Assembly: GCF_003573695.1 (NCBI RefSeq)
Contig: NC_039358.1
Location: 94,872,881-94,936,880, forward strand
Source: Papaver somniferum
Lineage: Eukaryota > Streptophyta > Magnoliopsida > Ranunculales > Papaveraceae
Length of the DNA stretch: 64,000 nt
Direction: 5' to 3'
In this document: positions 35,370 to 47,678 of the stretch, one piece after another
How the letters are laid out: the number at the start of each line of letters is the position of its first letter
How positions within the stretch are numbered: position 1 is the first letter of the stretch
The notes under the pieces: model-generated
What the model was told of the DNA's origin: nothing
Database searches by the model: none
Seen by the model: only the letters and a program-made list of their open reading frames with translations
Position numbers and translations under genes: made by a program

Positions 35370-37209
35370 ATTGGAGACCACAGTGGGAGATTAATCTTTT
35401 GGTTGCGAATCCAATTTCTCAATTTTCATTCCAATCTTCCCAAACTCAAGATGGTGGGTCTTTGGTATAAATTCAATCATTAACCAGAATTCACTTCAAT
35501 CTCCAATCCCAACCTTCAGCTTCATGAGTTACCCCGGTCATCCGTAGCACTTCCAAAGCCTCCAATGCTCGAAATCCAATCACCATGGAAGAGTATGGCA
35601 AACCGTCTGTAGCAAGATCCAGCAAACATTCGCTCGGAGAACGCCACCAATTTCAGAGATGACACAAAAAATGTTAGAATCCTTGTCTGAGGTCTGTGCC
35701 TCCGCCAACAACGATGCAGGCAGAGTATGTGGTCGTATCTAACGAGAGCAAAAGGGAATGGCCAACACCAATGTACCGTCCGCAAACATATTCAACACAT
35801 CCCATGACGTTACATCCTCTAGCACCAATACCAGCAGCACCGGAAGCATCCCCATGGCGTGACGCCTCCTATTACCGGAGCCAGAGTCGCCGCTACTCCT
35901 AATATTTCTTCGAGCATGATCCCTCCAATCATCACCAGGGATGCTACCACTTCTTCGTCAGGACAAGATATTGAAGGAGACATAGGAAACCAACATCCCA
36001 TTACCATTATCTATTTAATGGAGAGACATGAAGTTCTTGCCAAAACCCAGACGGACATGGCCACAACTCAGAAGGAGCGAAACAACGAACATCTGAATGA
36101 TTATGTCAAGAGATTCAGAATTCAGGCGCTAGATTGTCATGATCCAAATTTGACTGAACATCAATTGGTGGAGTTGTGCATTAATGACATGGTACCCGTC
36201 CATCGCGCTTTACTGAAGAACCTGCGCTTCCAGACATTCTCTGAACTTCATGAAGCTGTTAAGTGGTCTGCTACAACAGCACCATCCCTTCTAGAATGAA
36301 CCAGGCCTTCCAGGAATGAAGATCCTCATGATATTCATGGAAGCATACATCTCACCAACATGCAATACAACCTTCGTCCTTCTGTAAGCAGTTTCACTGA
36401 AGCAACAAGAGGAAAGCCACCGCTTTAGAGACGCAACATCCTGCGCGTCCAAAACCGCCAAATCCAACTCCAACATCCTGCGCGACGACCATGATGAGAA
36501 AACCACGTCCAAGTTACACTATATCTGGCTCGGCAACCACAACATCAATGAGAGACGCTTTCATAATTTCCTCTCCCATAGAGAGAGTAGTTGAGTTACC
36601 GAAGGAGATTGCACCTGGGGACTCGAGAGATACATAAAGACTTTCCATGTCAGGATCTTCATCATATTTGCAAAATCTATTAGTTAAGTCATTCGCATGA
36701 GGGAACTACCCTACTCCACAAACACACGATCCAAAGATGATAAAGGCAAAAGAATGTGGCTGGGGACTGCTCAGCACTACCCATCTCAAAGCAACAAAAG
36801 CGGAACTAGGAGTATGTCCTTTGCCAAAGTCTATACCTGAGAGGGTCTCCAACAAGCCGTCTAATCCTGAAGATTATTTGTTGTCGTATGGACAACTCGC
36901 AAATGTGACGCAATTGCCTGGAGAGAGTATAGCAGCATTTGTTTGCAGATTCCACACACAAGTAAGTCTCGTTGAACAACTCTCTTTACAACCAGATATT
37001 TTTCATCCCATCAAGACCTGGGGACTTTTGTCCGTCATCATCCTGATGTCATCACTAACGCCTGATGCCGGTTACTCACGGGAGAGCCTAATGTACCCAA
37101 AGACCAATCATGAGCGAAGGTCATGCCTAGCGGAGACAGATCTAAGTAACTATCCTTAAACTAAATGTTTTATATCTATTATGCCTATCAAATAAATTTT
37201 AAATACCTT
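35370..37209 (+). pseudogene. T-c internal: primer site and Ty3/Gypsy gag fragments
   Basis: Begins with ATTGGAGACCACAGTGGGA (35370-35388), placed as a primer-binding site. Downstream, the frame 35859-36299 (146 residues) holds a gag-like block around residues 79-137: LNDYVKRFRIQALDC, QLVELCINDM, HRALLKNLRFQTFSELHEA, typical of the Gypsy gag fold in Tat-like elements. A second frame, 36737-37159 (140 residues), has GESIAAFVCRF, again gag-like. Between them the frame is broken by stops. No protease, RT or integrase follows; the array at 37210 comes next. Lineage assignment to Tat rests on LTR size and this gag block and is moderate. Confidence 0.6.
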
Positions 37210-39165
37210 AGTGTTGAGACGTGCAAATTCCTCAACACTCACCATTGTGTTGCCAGGAAATCTGCCTCAACACGTTTTCCTCTTAGTGCTGAGACGTGAA
37301 AATTCCTCAACACTCACCATTATGTTGCCAGGCGTACTGCCTAAACACGTTTTCTTTTTAGTGTTGAGACGGTAAATCCCTCAACACTCACTATTGTATA
37401 GCCAGGCGTACTGCCTCAACACGTTTTCCTCTTAGTGTTGAGACGTGCAAATTCCTCAACACTCACCATTGTGTTGCCAGGTGTACTTCCTCAACACGTT
37501 TTCCTTTTACTGTTGAGACGGCAAATCCCACAACACTCACTATTGTGTTGCCAGGCGTACTGCCTCAACACGTTTTCCTCTTAGTGTTGAGACGTGCAAA
37601 TTCCTCAACACTCACTACTGTGTTGCCAGGCATGCTGCTTCAACACATCTTTCCTCTTGGTGTTGAGACGTGCAAATTCCTCAACAGTCACTACTGTGTT
37701 ACCAGGCATGCTGCGTCAAAACATTTTTCCTCTTAGTGTTGAGACGTGCAAATTCCTCAACACTCACCATCGTGTTGCCAGGCGTACTTCCTCAACATGT
37801 TTTCCTCTTAGTGTCGGGACGTGCAAATTCCTCAGCACTCACCATTGTGTTTCCAGGCATGCTGCTTCAACACATATCTCCTCTTAGTGTTGAGACGTGC
37901 AAATTCCTCAACACTCACTACTGTGTTTCCAGGCATGTTGCTTCAACACGTCTTTCCTCTTAGTGTTGAGATGTGAAAATTCCTCAACACTCACTACTGT
38001 GTTTCCAGGCATGCTGCTTCAACACATCTTTCCTCTTGGTGTTGAGACGTGCAAATTCCTCAACACTCACTACTGTGTTGCCAGGCATGGTGCTTCAACA
38101 CATCTTTCCTCTTAGTGTTGAGACGTGCAAATTCCTCAACACTCACCATTGTGTTGCTGCGTACTGCCTCAACACGTTTTCCTCTTAGTGTTGAGACGTG
38201 AAAATTCCTCAACACTCACCATTGTGTTGCCAGGCATGCTGCTTCAACACATCTCTCCTCTTAGTGTTGAAACGTGCAAATTCCTCAACACTCACTACTG
38301 TGTTTCCAGGCATGCTGCTTCAACACATCTTTCCTCTTAGTGTTGATACGTGCAAACTCCTCAACACTCACTACTATGTTGCCAGGCATGCTGCTTCAAC
38401 ACATCCTTCCTCTTAGTGTTGAGACGTGCAAATTCCTCAACATTCACCATTGTATTGCCAGGCGTACTGCCTCAACAGGTATTCTTCTTAGTGTTGAGAT
38501 GTGCAAATTCCTCGACACTCATTACGGTGTTTCCAGGCATGCTGCTTCAACACATCTTTCCTCTTGGTGTTGAGACGTGCAAATTCCTCAATACTCACTA
38601 TTGTGTTGCCAGGCATGCTACTTCAACACATCTTTCCTCTTAGTGTTGAGATGTGCAAATTCCTCAACACTCACCATTGTGTTGTCATGCGTACTGCCTC
38701 AACACGTTTTCCTCTTAGTGTTGATACGTGCAAATTCCTCAAAACTCACCATTGTGTTTCCAGGCATGCTGCTTCAACACATATCTCCTCTTAGTATTGA
38801 GACGTAAAAATTCCTCAACACTCACTACTTTGTTGCCAGGCATGATGCTTCAACACATCTTTCCTCTTAGTGTCGAGACGTGCAAACTCCTGAACACTCA
38901 CTATTGTATTGCCAGGCATGCTGCTTCAACACATCCTTTCTCTTAGTGTTGAGACGTGCAAATTCCTCAACACTCACTACTGTGTTGTCAGGCATACTAC
39001 CTCAACATATCCTCATCTTAGTGTTGAGACGAAGCAATTCCTCAACACTCACTACTATGTTGTCAGGCATCACTGCCTCAACACATCTTCATATTAGTGT
39101 TGATGCGCGCAATCTCCTCATCACTCGCTCGTGTTTTTAGGTGTCAATGCCTCAACACATCATAG
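37210..39165 (+). repeat. 76-bp hairpin minisatellite, about 26 units
   Basis: Tandem array with period 73-76 bp (mostly 76). Unit starts near 37210, 37284, 37360, 37434, 37509, 37583, 37659, 37735, 37810, 37886 and so on to 39094, then a decayed copy. Each unit carries AGTGTTGAG, 12 nt, and the exact inverse CTCAACACT, then GTGTTGCCAGG and TTCAACACA, so the GTGTTG core appears four times per unit in alternating orientation. Because 76 is not a multiple of 3, the same peptides appear staggered in all three frames, which argues against coding. It lies between gag and the 3' LTR of T-c; hypervariable tandem repeats in this region are known for Tat/Ogre elements. Confidence 0.95.
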
Positions 39166-39462
39166 TATTGGCGACCCCATCACCTCAACACTCAGCCTTG
39201 TATTCAAGGATAAACTTCCTTAACACTCATCAGTCGAGACTCCACTACTTAAATACGTCATTTTAGTGTTCTCGGCATCAACGTACCAGAAGGGTGATTG
39301 CTACTTGCCTCGACATTTAATTAAACATATCCTGCTCAAAAGCCAAGCCAGCCTCTATCCTGGTAATGTACGCCAAGCTTCTCTCGTGAATTTCTTTGAC
39401 TTCCACCATCTAATGATTACCCCTCAATAGCGTCGTTATTACGTGCTAAGCAGGGGACTTAA
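39166..39462 (+). mobile_element. T-c 3' noncoding end and polypurine tract
   Basis: Decayed array copy (39168-39250), then the sequence shared with T-b (AGCCAGCCTCTATCCTGGTAA, CTCTCGTGAATTTC) and the tract GCTAAGCAGGGGACTTAA directly before the LTR. Confidence 0.75.
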
Positions 39463-42110
39463 TTTTGATGGTGGTTTTCAGTTCAAGGCTAAATTTATAA
39501 AACCTTGCATTTAATATGCCGTCACTCTGTAAAGAAACAGAGCCATGTAAAAGTGATGAGTGTTCAACCTCTCCACTGGCGCATTTATTGAGCAACTCAA
39601 TATATTCATATGAAATTTATCCAGAATGGTGCATGTAGCAACAATCCCAGATATTCTGTAAATTTCGGCACCTTACCTATATTATCCAAATAATATGAGC
39701 TTCTTTGAATGTTTTCTGTGCTATGTTCCCCGGCTGAACCCTTAATATTGATATGACATGACAATTAATGTTCACTCGCAGCAGAGTAGCATGAATTTCC
39801 AAAAATATCAAGGTTAAGGTCTTTGCATAAAAGTACTCAATAGGAAAGCATACTGCTCTCCGACAATAAATTTAAAGAACTCTATGCAGAGTTCGATCAA
39901 TTTTTTGATAACTCACGAAAATCGAATCTCAACCCTATTAATTTGCAAAATTAGGGTTTTACGCCCCGCGCAGTATATCAGACCCGATGGTCGAAACTAA
40001 ACCTAGGCAAGCTAGGAAATTGATCCGCCATGGATTAGTAGGTACAAAATCCAACCCAAAATCAGAAACAAGGGATACAAGAGGAGCCGCGGAAAATAGG
40101 AGCAGTCGCAAAGGGAGGTGTGGTCGTGCCATAGGCCAGCTAGCGCCACTTGCAGATGGACACACCCCCATGTTGCTTGACCGGCCCTCCTCTTTCCCAT
40201 CGACCAATCAGGTCGCTTCAAACCCGCCACACGTACACTAGAAGTGTGGCCACACCCATGTCTGGCCGTCCCCTTTTCTATTGACCAATCAGGTCGCTCT
40301 AAACCTGTCACAGTATTAAAAGAGGCAAATTGCGCCAGATGGTCACAATGCCAATTGGCTTTTCGAAACCGCGCCAACATGGTAATGGCATGTCAAACGT
40401 GTCATTCCGCTCCAACGTGCTAATGGCATGCCAAACATGCCATGTTGTGCCAATGCGCTAATCAACATGCCAACATGCCAAACGTGCCACTTGCCGCAGT
40501 AACTTGCCAAATGTGTCACTTTGCCGCAGTAGCATGTCGAACGTGTCAACGTGCCATAAATAGCGCGCCTACGTGCTAACCCACCTCCTGTTCGTGGCCA
40601 ACGCCGTGACAAATTCCAATTAGGGTATTCTAATAAAAATCACGACTTTTCTTTAGTGGCATTAGCCAAAACCCTAATTTCCAGTCGTGGCCCAAATTAC
40701 ACCACTTTGGGCCCCACAACACGCCACGAGCCATGCGGGACCCAGGAAACCCTAAGAATGGCGCCATGCTATGGCCACTCATAGCCTCCCTTTCTCCTGT
40801 GTCGATCCCCATGTTATGGATCTACCATAATTCCTTTGGCGTGGCCATGGCGTCGTTTGCACAGAAAACGTCACCGTGCCGCGATCACATGCCACACACG
40901 CAAATTAGGGTTTCGATATGCCAAACCCTAATTTAGCTAAGGTTTCCACGCCAACCAAGCAAGTAATGCTCCCTAAGGAATTAAGTTTGATATGGAAACT
41001 AAAGCCAATGTTGTCGAAGCCATATTTGGGTCTAGCACCAATATGCCAAAATCCTAGCCTTGGTCATGCCACCAAGCCCTAACTTTGGCCACGGTGCCAA
41101 ATCCTAGCCTTGGCCATGCCGCCAAGCCCTAACTTTGGCCACGCCACCAAGCCCTTAACTTTGGCCATATGCTAAAAGATGCCAACGGAATGTGGCCATA
41201 ATCAATGGCCACCCTCTCGCATGAATTACAATCTCAGCCATCCAAATTCGCCACAAAATTAACAAGTCTACGACAAGTTCTAGGCGACCAGACAAGACAA
41301 GCCTAATAGCATCACACGCTATTCTCCTGCAGAAAGTCTCCTGGCTTTGACTCTCCACGCATGGTTATCTGCTACTTATTTGGCACACAATTAATCAGAA
41401 TAGACAGGTCTTGCACACAAGACTCTCTCAGTAATCTGCTGCACATTTTCCACGAAAATACTCGAGATATAAAATATGTCACAAACTGGGGGATGCTCAT
41501 CAGGGTATTGGTATGGCGGTTTCCAGCGTGCAACATGCCCATTATAAGAAAGTGTCAGGAAAGCGGGCAGTTAGTGGTGGCAAGAATTAGTGGGTGTAAA
41601 CTAACCCGTTTCCTTCATAGTGGGGACGTGGTTTCTAGCATTTACACATTACCCCACTTCTCCATCACTCAATCACTCCCACTTCTTACGAGATCAGGGT
41701 GCGTTCAATTATGACTTTTATAAATAGGTTTCTACCTATTTTGACCAGGCAACAGAGTTTTGGTTAACAACAACACAAGTATCATGAAAAACACCAAAGA
41801 ACTGATAGCTTACATTCCGCAAGCCAATTCCATATTCTGATACAAGTCATAAAACAGCCACACCTTCAGAATCAACCATTCTGGTCTCAACACCTTCTTC
41901 GCTTCCCTCCCTAAGACCAATCCTTCTCCTTCACTTTGTGATCGAAGCAAGACTGGGACGGCCATTTCTTGGTTTAGGCCAGGATTGTACAGATTGATCT
42001 CTCGAATCTAAAGTACTCCCGTGCAGTGCATTTGTTTAGGTGTAAATTCGTTTCTCATCAACATACCCAAATTTACCAAAACCAGCAGAAACAGTTTTTA
42101 CCCCAGAACA
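39463..42110 (+). mobile_element. T-c 3' LTR
   Basis: 2648 bp, from TTTTGATGGTGG (first G of TG mutated) to CCCCAGAACA. It matches the 5' LTR (24300-25178 plus 33514-35369) closely and lacks the Ath-a insertion, giving the empty-site sequence. It is followed by ACAGC (42111-42115), the target duplication partner of ACAAT. Confidence 0.9.
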
Positions 42111-42203
42111 ACAGCATGCGGCGCGCAACACGCCCATTACGAGAAAGTGTCAGGAAAGGCGGACAGTTAGTGGCAGTAGAGAAGTAGTGGGAGTAAAACC
42201 AAC
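42111..42203 (+). mobile_element. T-b host LTR, middle part
   Basis: ACAGCATGCGGCGCGCAAC, GAGAAAGTGTCAGGAAAG and AGTGGGAGTAAAACCAAC match 34778-34865 of the T LTR and continue T-b from 24299. It ends in CCAAC (42199-42203), the reverse complement of GTTGG at 15468-15472. Confidence 0.85.
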
Positions 42204-42946
42204 TGAAAATGCGGGGGTCTAACAACCACACCCAACAATTCGTTCGGCAATCTGAGAGGACTTACTCCAATATACTTTCTAGAAAATCAACTAGACAGTC
42301 AGACTCAATCTAGATTAAAGTATATCAAAGAGTTTAATATCTCTAACTCTTAATTTAATTCGCAATCAACAAATATAAATCTGCGAGCCTGATTGAATAT
42401 AAGAGGAGTTACTTGAACGGTACCAAAGACCAATGTTCAAGTGTCAATCAATGTGAATCAACAACCAAAGGTTGGATTTCTAATTGATTGATCCTAACGG
42501 AACAACCTGTGATATTTCAATTATATAACAAAATATAATGCGGAAAAGAAATAACACAGACACCAAAATTTTGTTAACGAGGAAATTGCAAATGCAGAAA
42601 AACCCCGGGACCTAGTCCAGATTGAACACCAAACTGTATTAAGCCACTACAGACACTAGCCTACTACCAATTAACTTCAGACTGGACTGTAGTTGAACCC
42701 TAATCAATATCACACTGATTCAAGGTACAGTTGCGCTCCTTACGTCTCTGATCCCGGCAGGATACTACGCGCTTGATTCCCTTAGCTGATCTCACCCACA
42801 ACTAAGAGTTGTTACGACCCAAAGTCGAAGACTTGATAGACAAATCTGTCTCACACAGAAAAGTCTATAAGATTGAATAAATCTATCTCCCACAGAAATA
42901 CCCAAGAGTTTTTGTTCCGTCTTTTGGTAAATCAAGGTGAACATGA
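42204..42946 (-). mobile_element. S-d solo LTR, second part
   Basis: Minus-strand LTR end, TGAAAATGCGGGGGTCTAAC on the plus strand, running to ATCAAGGTGAACATGA. CATGA (42942-42946) is the S-e target duplication, reverse complement of TCATG at 17252-17256. Together with 15473-17256 it rebuilds one complete LTR. Confidence 0.88.
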
Positions 42947-45177
42947 TGTTAGAGAATTGCTCGGTCGAACTCGCATGCGAAGCTATCTCAAGCATGTTTG
43001 TCAACGTTAGTGATCAAAACTATAAGTCTTGATTTCTAGCCTACATAGCTAAAGGTCTTGGACTAGGATAAAAAGTGTAGTTGAGCTCAAGAACTCCATG
43101 GAAATCATCATACAAGACGAAGGACTACTCAAGGAACTGGTGGATCTTCATCGACTAAAAGGTATGTGGAGACTTGAACTTATCTGTCACTCAAAAGTCT
43201 ATCTATTCTATCTCCTACTCTTAAGACAAAAGTCGTTTTGATATATAGAGTTTCATCATGCACATCTTCTATTTCGAGCCGAGTTTATCTCGCCTATCTA
43301 TTTCTCGAAATATGTGTTGGTAAGGTTTCGCTTTAGCCGAATTCATCTTTACCTAGTGACGAAAGTCATGTTATGTTTCAATCACTTTGAAAATTGCTCT
43401 GACGAAAAATGGTCTGCGAATAACGGCTATATCCGTCATCTGAGAATGTTTCAATGATTGAAATGAGAGTTTAGATTACATAACCATTGGTAGGATATAA
43501 GCATTGTTGTGGAAACACATATATGTATAAGTCCTTATTCCTTGAACCAAAGTTTGCAAACTTTGTTGATCGAGAGAAATGGAAGTGGCGTGAGCCAAGT
43601 CCACGAACTAAGTCCGCGAACTCAGTCCACAAACTGGCGGAAGTTCTCGACCCGAGAATTACTGCTGGAGTTTGTCAACTCCTTCCATGATCTTAAGTCC
43701 GCGAACCCAGTCCGCGAACTTGATCAGGTTATATCTAAAACCGGTTGTTCCTGAACTCATGTTTATTCAAACTAAGGAATGCTTTTGCAAACCGTGGCTA
43801 TAAAGTTCATGAACCGATTCGAGTGAATCAAACCGTTTTTGCTTCGATTGTGTCTTGTGTAGTTACATAAGATCTAAGCAATTGAACAACTCTCTAACTA
43901 GTTCATTTGAGTCATTTGAACTAGTTATGGTGAAGAAGAATATGGTTGATATGAAAGTAATCATATGGCTAACCATTTGGTTAACTATTGTTGAACCAAC
44001 AAATGTTAATGTTTGGGAACGGTTCGTAAACCCAAAATTGGATATTTCATTTGTGTGTAACAAGATAAGTTTTCAATCCAACGGTTGAGAAATATTAGCT
44101 TGAATCTAATCAGGTTTTCATCTAACGGTAAATATTGAATGCTTTGTTACCAAGCTAACATTGATTGCAAACCCTGATTTGAAAACTATATAAGGGAGAA
44201 GTCTAGCAACTGGGAAACCTAATCCCCACACCTTACGTGTGATACTAGTTGTATAGCTAGAGTCGATTCTCCTTTAACCTTTGATTTCTTCTTCTAAAAC
44301 CAGGTTAACGACTTAAAGACTTCATTGGGATTGTGAAGCCAGACTGATACTAGTTTTCTTGTATTTATGTGATCTGATCATGTTATTTCTATCGTACGAG
44401 TATAATTGAAATAATTGGCTTGAGATTTATATCTCCGATAGGCAAGATAGAAAAGTAATCACAAACACTTCGTCTCATCGTTTGTGATTCCACAATATCT
44501 TTTTTCGCTGCATCGATTAATATTATTGTGAGGTGATCAATAATACTAGGCTGTTCTTCGGGAATATAATACTGGTTTATTGATTGGTTATTGTGCACCT
44601 TGATTTATCAAAAGACGGAACAAAACTCGTAGGTATATTCGTGGGAGACGGATTTATCTATTACCGTAAACTTTTCTGTGTGATACAAATTTTTTTATTA
44701 AAGTCGTCGGCTTTGGGTCGTAGCAACTCTTAGTTGTGGGTGAGATCATCTAAGGGAATCAAGTAAGTAGAATCCTGCTGGGATCAGAGGTGTAGGAGCA
44801 TAACTGTACCTTGGATCAGTGTGAGATTGATTGGGGTTCAACTACAATCCATACCGAAGTTAATTTGGAGTAGGCTAATGTATGTAGCGGCTTAATACAG
44901 TGTGTGTTCAATCTGGACTAGGTCCTGGGGTTTTTCTGCATTTGCGGTTTCCTCGTTAACAAAATTCTAGTGTCTGTGTTATTTTTTTTCCGCATTATAT
45001 TTTGTTATATAATTGAAATATCACAGGTTGTGCGTTGTTCAATCAATTAAAATATCCGACCTTTTAGTTGTTGATTTAAATTGATTGACAATTGGATATT
45101 GGTCTTTGGTACCATCCAAGTTATCTCTCTAGTGTTTGATAAAGACTCGCATATTTCTATTTGCTTGAGTATATATC
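42947..45177 (+). mobile_element. S-e 5' LTR, main part
   Basis: Starts TGTTAGAGAATTGCTCGG. Type 2 module (AAGTCCGCGAAC repeats and TTCTCGACCCGAGAA hairpin, about 43585-43730). It is very similar to 57862-59041. S-f interrupts it after ATATC (45173-45177); the last 142 bp follow at 53851-53992. Total 2373 bp. Confidence 0.9.
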
Positions 45178-47585
45178 TGTTAGAGCATAGCTCGGTCAAC
45201 CTCGCATGCATTGCTATCTCAAGCATGTTTGTAAATGTTAGTGATCAAAACTATAAGTCTTGATTTCTAGCCTACATAGCTAAGTCTCGGACTAGGATAG
45301 AAAAGTGTAGTTGAGTTCAAGGACTTCATGGTGATTCATCATACAACGACGAAGATCTACACAAGGAACCGTGGAACTTCATCAACAAAAAGGTATGTGG
45401 AGACTTGAACTTATCAATCACTCAAAAGTATATCTCTTCTATATCCTACTTCTTATGAGACAAAAGTCGTATGCTATATAGACTAGATCATACACATTTG
45501 ACATTTTGAGCTGAGCATTTATTGCTTATCTTTTATCTCGAAATCATGTGTTGGTAAAGCGTTTCGCTTTGATCAAGTTTATCTTCACCTAGTGACGAAA
45601 GTCATGAAAAGTTTCAATCACTTTGAGAATTGCTCTGACGTGAATCGGTCTGTGAATAACGGCTACATAGCATCCTCTGAGAATGTATCAATGATTGAAA
45701 TGATAGTTTAGATTACATAACCATGTATTCCTTGAATCGAAGTTTTCGAACTTTGTTGATCAAGAGAAATCGGGAGGATTGTGGAATTGGCTTGCCAAGT
45801 CCGCGAACTTTCGGAAGTTCTCGACCGAGAATTTCTGCTGGATTTTCCAAAACTCGTTTGTGTGCTAAGTCCGCGAACTCAGTCTGCGAACCCAGTCCAC
45901 GAACTGGCGGAAGTTCTCTTTCCGAGAATTTCTACTGAGTTTGGAAAACTCAACCGATTAACTTAAGTCCGCGAACTTGTTTGTGAACTTAAGAGGTTAT
46001 GATCTACGATGTGCTCTGAACATGAAACATTACATTACTAAGGAATGCTTTATGCAAACCGTGGCTATAATGTTCATGAGACGATTCAATCGAATCGAAT
46101 CATCTTTGTTTTAATTGTGTCTTGTGTAGTTACATAAGATCTCATAGCATTTGTACAACCCTTTAACTAGTTCATTTGAGTCAATTGAACTAGTTATGGT
46201 GAAGAAGAACAAGGTTAATATGAAATGATCATATGGTTAACCTTTTGGGTTACTATGTTGAACCAACATACACGTACACGTTTGGGCATGGTTTTCACGA
46301 ACCCAGTAAACGTCTACCCAAGTGTGTGTGACAAGCTAAGTTTTCGATCTAACGGTTGAGAAATATTAGGTTGAATCTAAATCAGGTTTTCATCTAACGG
46401 TGAATAAGGATTTCTTTGTAACTAAGGCAAAACCCTGATTTGAAGGCTATATAAAGGAGACATCTAGCATTGTGAAGAACTAATCCCCACACGTCTGTGT
46501 GCTACTAGTGCGCCCGCTAGAGTCGATATCCATTAACCTTTGATTTTCTTCTCTAAAATCAGGTTAACGACTTAAAGAATTCATTGGGATTGTGAAGCCA
46601 GACCGATACTATTTTATCGTAGTTGTGTGATCTGATCTTGCATCTTCTATCGTACGAGTACAATCGATTGATTGGCTTGAGATCGTGAGAGCTATTCGAT
46701 AGGCAAGATAAAGAAGTCACAAACATCTTCGTCTCACTGTCTGTGATTCCTCGACAATCCGCTTGTGTAGTCAGGAAGGATTGTAGAGAGGTGATTGATT
46801 AATCTAGGCTGTTGTTCGGGAATAGAAGACTGGATTATCAATTGGTTCCTATTCACCTTGATTTTAAATCAAAAGACGGAACAAAACCTAGGTTTTATCT
46901 GTGGGAGACAGATTTATCCTTTTATAGACTTTTCTATGTGAGACAGATCTGTTTATTACCAAGTATGTGATTTTGGGTTGCAGGAACTCTTGGTTGTGGG
47001 TTAGATCAGCTAAGGGAATCAAGTGCGCAGTATTCTATTGGGATCAGAGGCGTAGGAGTACAACTGTACCTTGGATCGGTGGGAGACTGATTGGGGTTCA
47101 ACTATAGTCCAGTCCGAAGTTAGTTTGCAGTAGGCTAGTGTCTGTAGCGGCTTAATACAATGTGTATTCAATCTGTACTAGGTCCCGGGGTTTTTCTGCA
47201 TTTGCGGTTTCCTCGTTAACAAAACTTCTGGTGTCTGTGTTATTTCTTTTCTGTATTATATTTTATATAATTGAAAAAATACAGGTTGTGCGTTAAGATC
47301 ATCAACTTCTCTAATCCAACCTTTGGTTTTTGATTGTAGTTGATTGATCCTTGGACATTGGTCTTTGGTACCGTCCAAGTTATCTCTCTTTGATAAAGAC
47401 TCGAAGATTTCTATTTGCTTGAGTAAAGATCAAATCGAGAGATTGAGATAATAACTCCTTGAGATACTTTTTATCTAGATTGAGTCTGACTGTCTAGTTG
47501 ATTCTCTAGCAAAGTATTTCGGAGTTAGTCCATACATATTGCTAATCGAAATATTGGGTGGTGTTGTTTGACCCCCGATTTTTCA
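45178..47585 (+). mobile_element. S-f 5' LTR
   Basis: 2408 bp, TGTTAGAGCATAGCTCGG to GACCCCCGATTTTTCA. It differs from the 3' LTR by few bases and by about 30 bp of extra AGTCCGCGAAC-type repeat (45867-45900). Type 2 module at 45793-46000. Confidence 0.93.
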
Positions 47586-47587
47586 AT

Positions 47588-47599
47588 TGGTATCAGAGC
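47588..47599 (+). other. S-f primer-binding site
   Basis: TGGTATCAGAGC two bases after the LTR end, complementary to the 3' end of initiator Met-tRNA. Confidence 0.93.
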
Positions 47600-47678
47600 A
47601 GGCAAACACACTAAGACCTCATCAGTCTGTGTTTGTAGCGATCTGAATCTGTGGACAGAGTCTCATACGCATACCAAA

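Noticed and set aside
37545..39140. Long overlapping plus-strand frames with repeated Cys-rich peptides
   Set aside because: They are the 76-bp tandem repeat read in three staggered frames; no frame is preferred and unit indels shift frames freely.
37210..39165. CRISPR-like array of palindromic repeats
   Set aside because: No unique spacers, near-identical 76-bp units throughout, and the context is a plant retrotransposon.
43855..44088. Frame repeated at 58744-58992 and in antisense at 1662-1952
   Set aside because: Repeated only because it lies in family S LTRs; the open frame is lost in other LTR copies.
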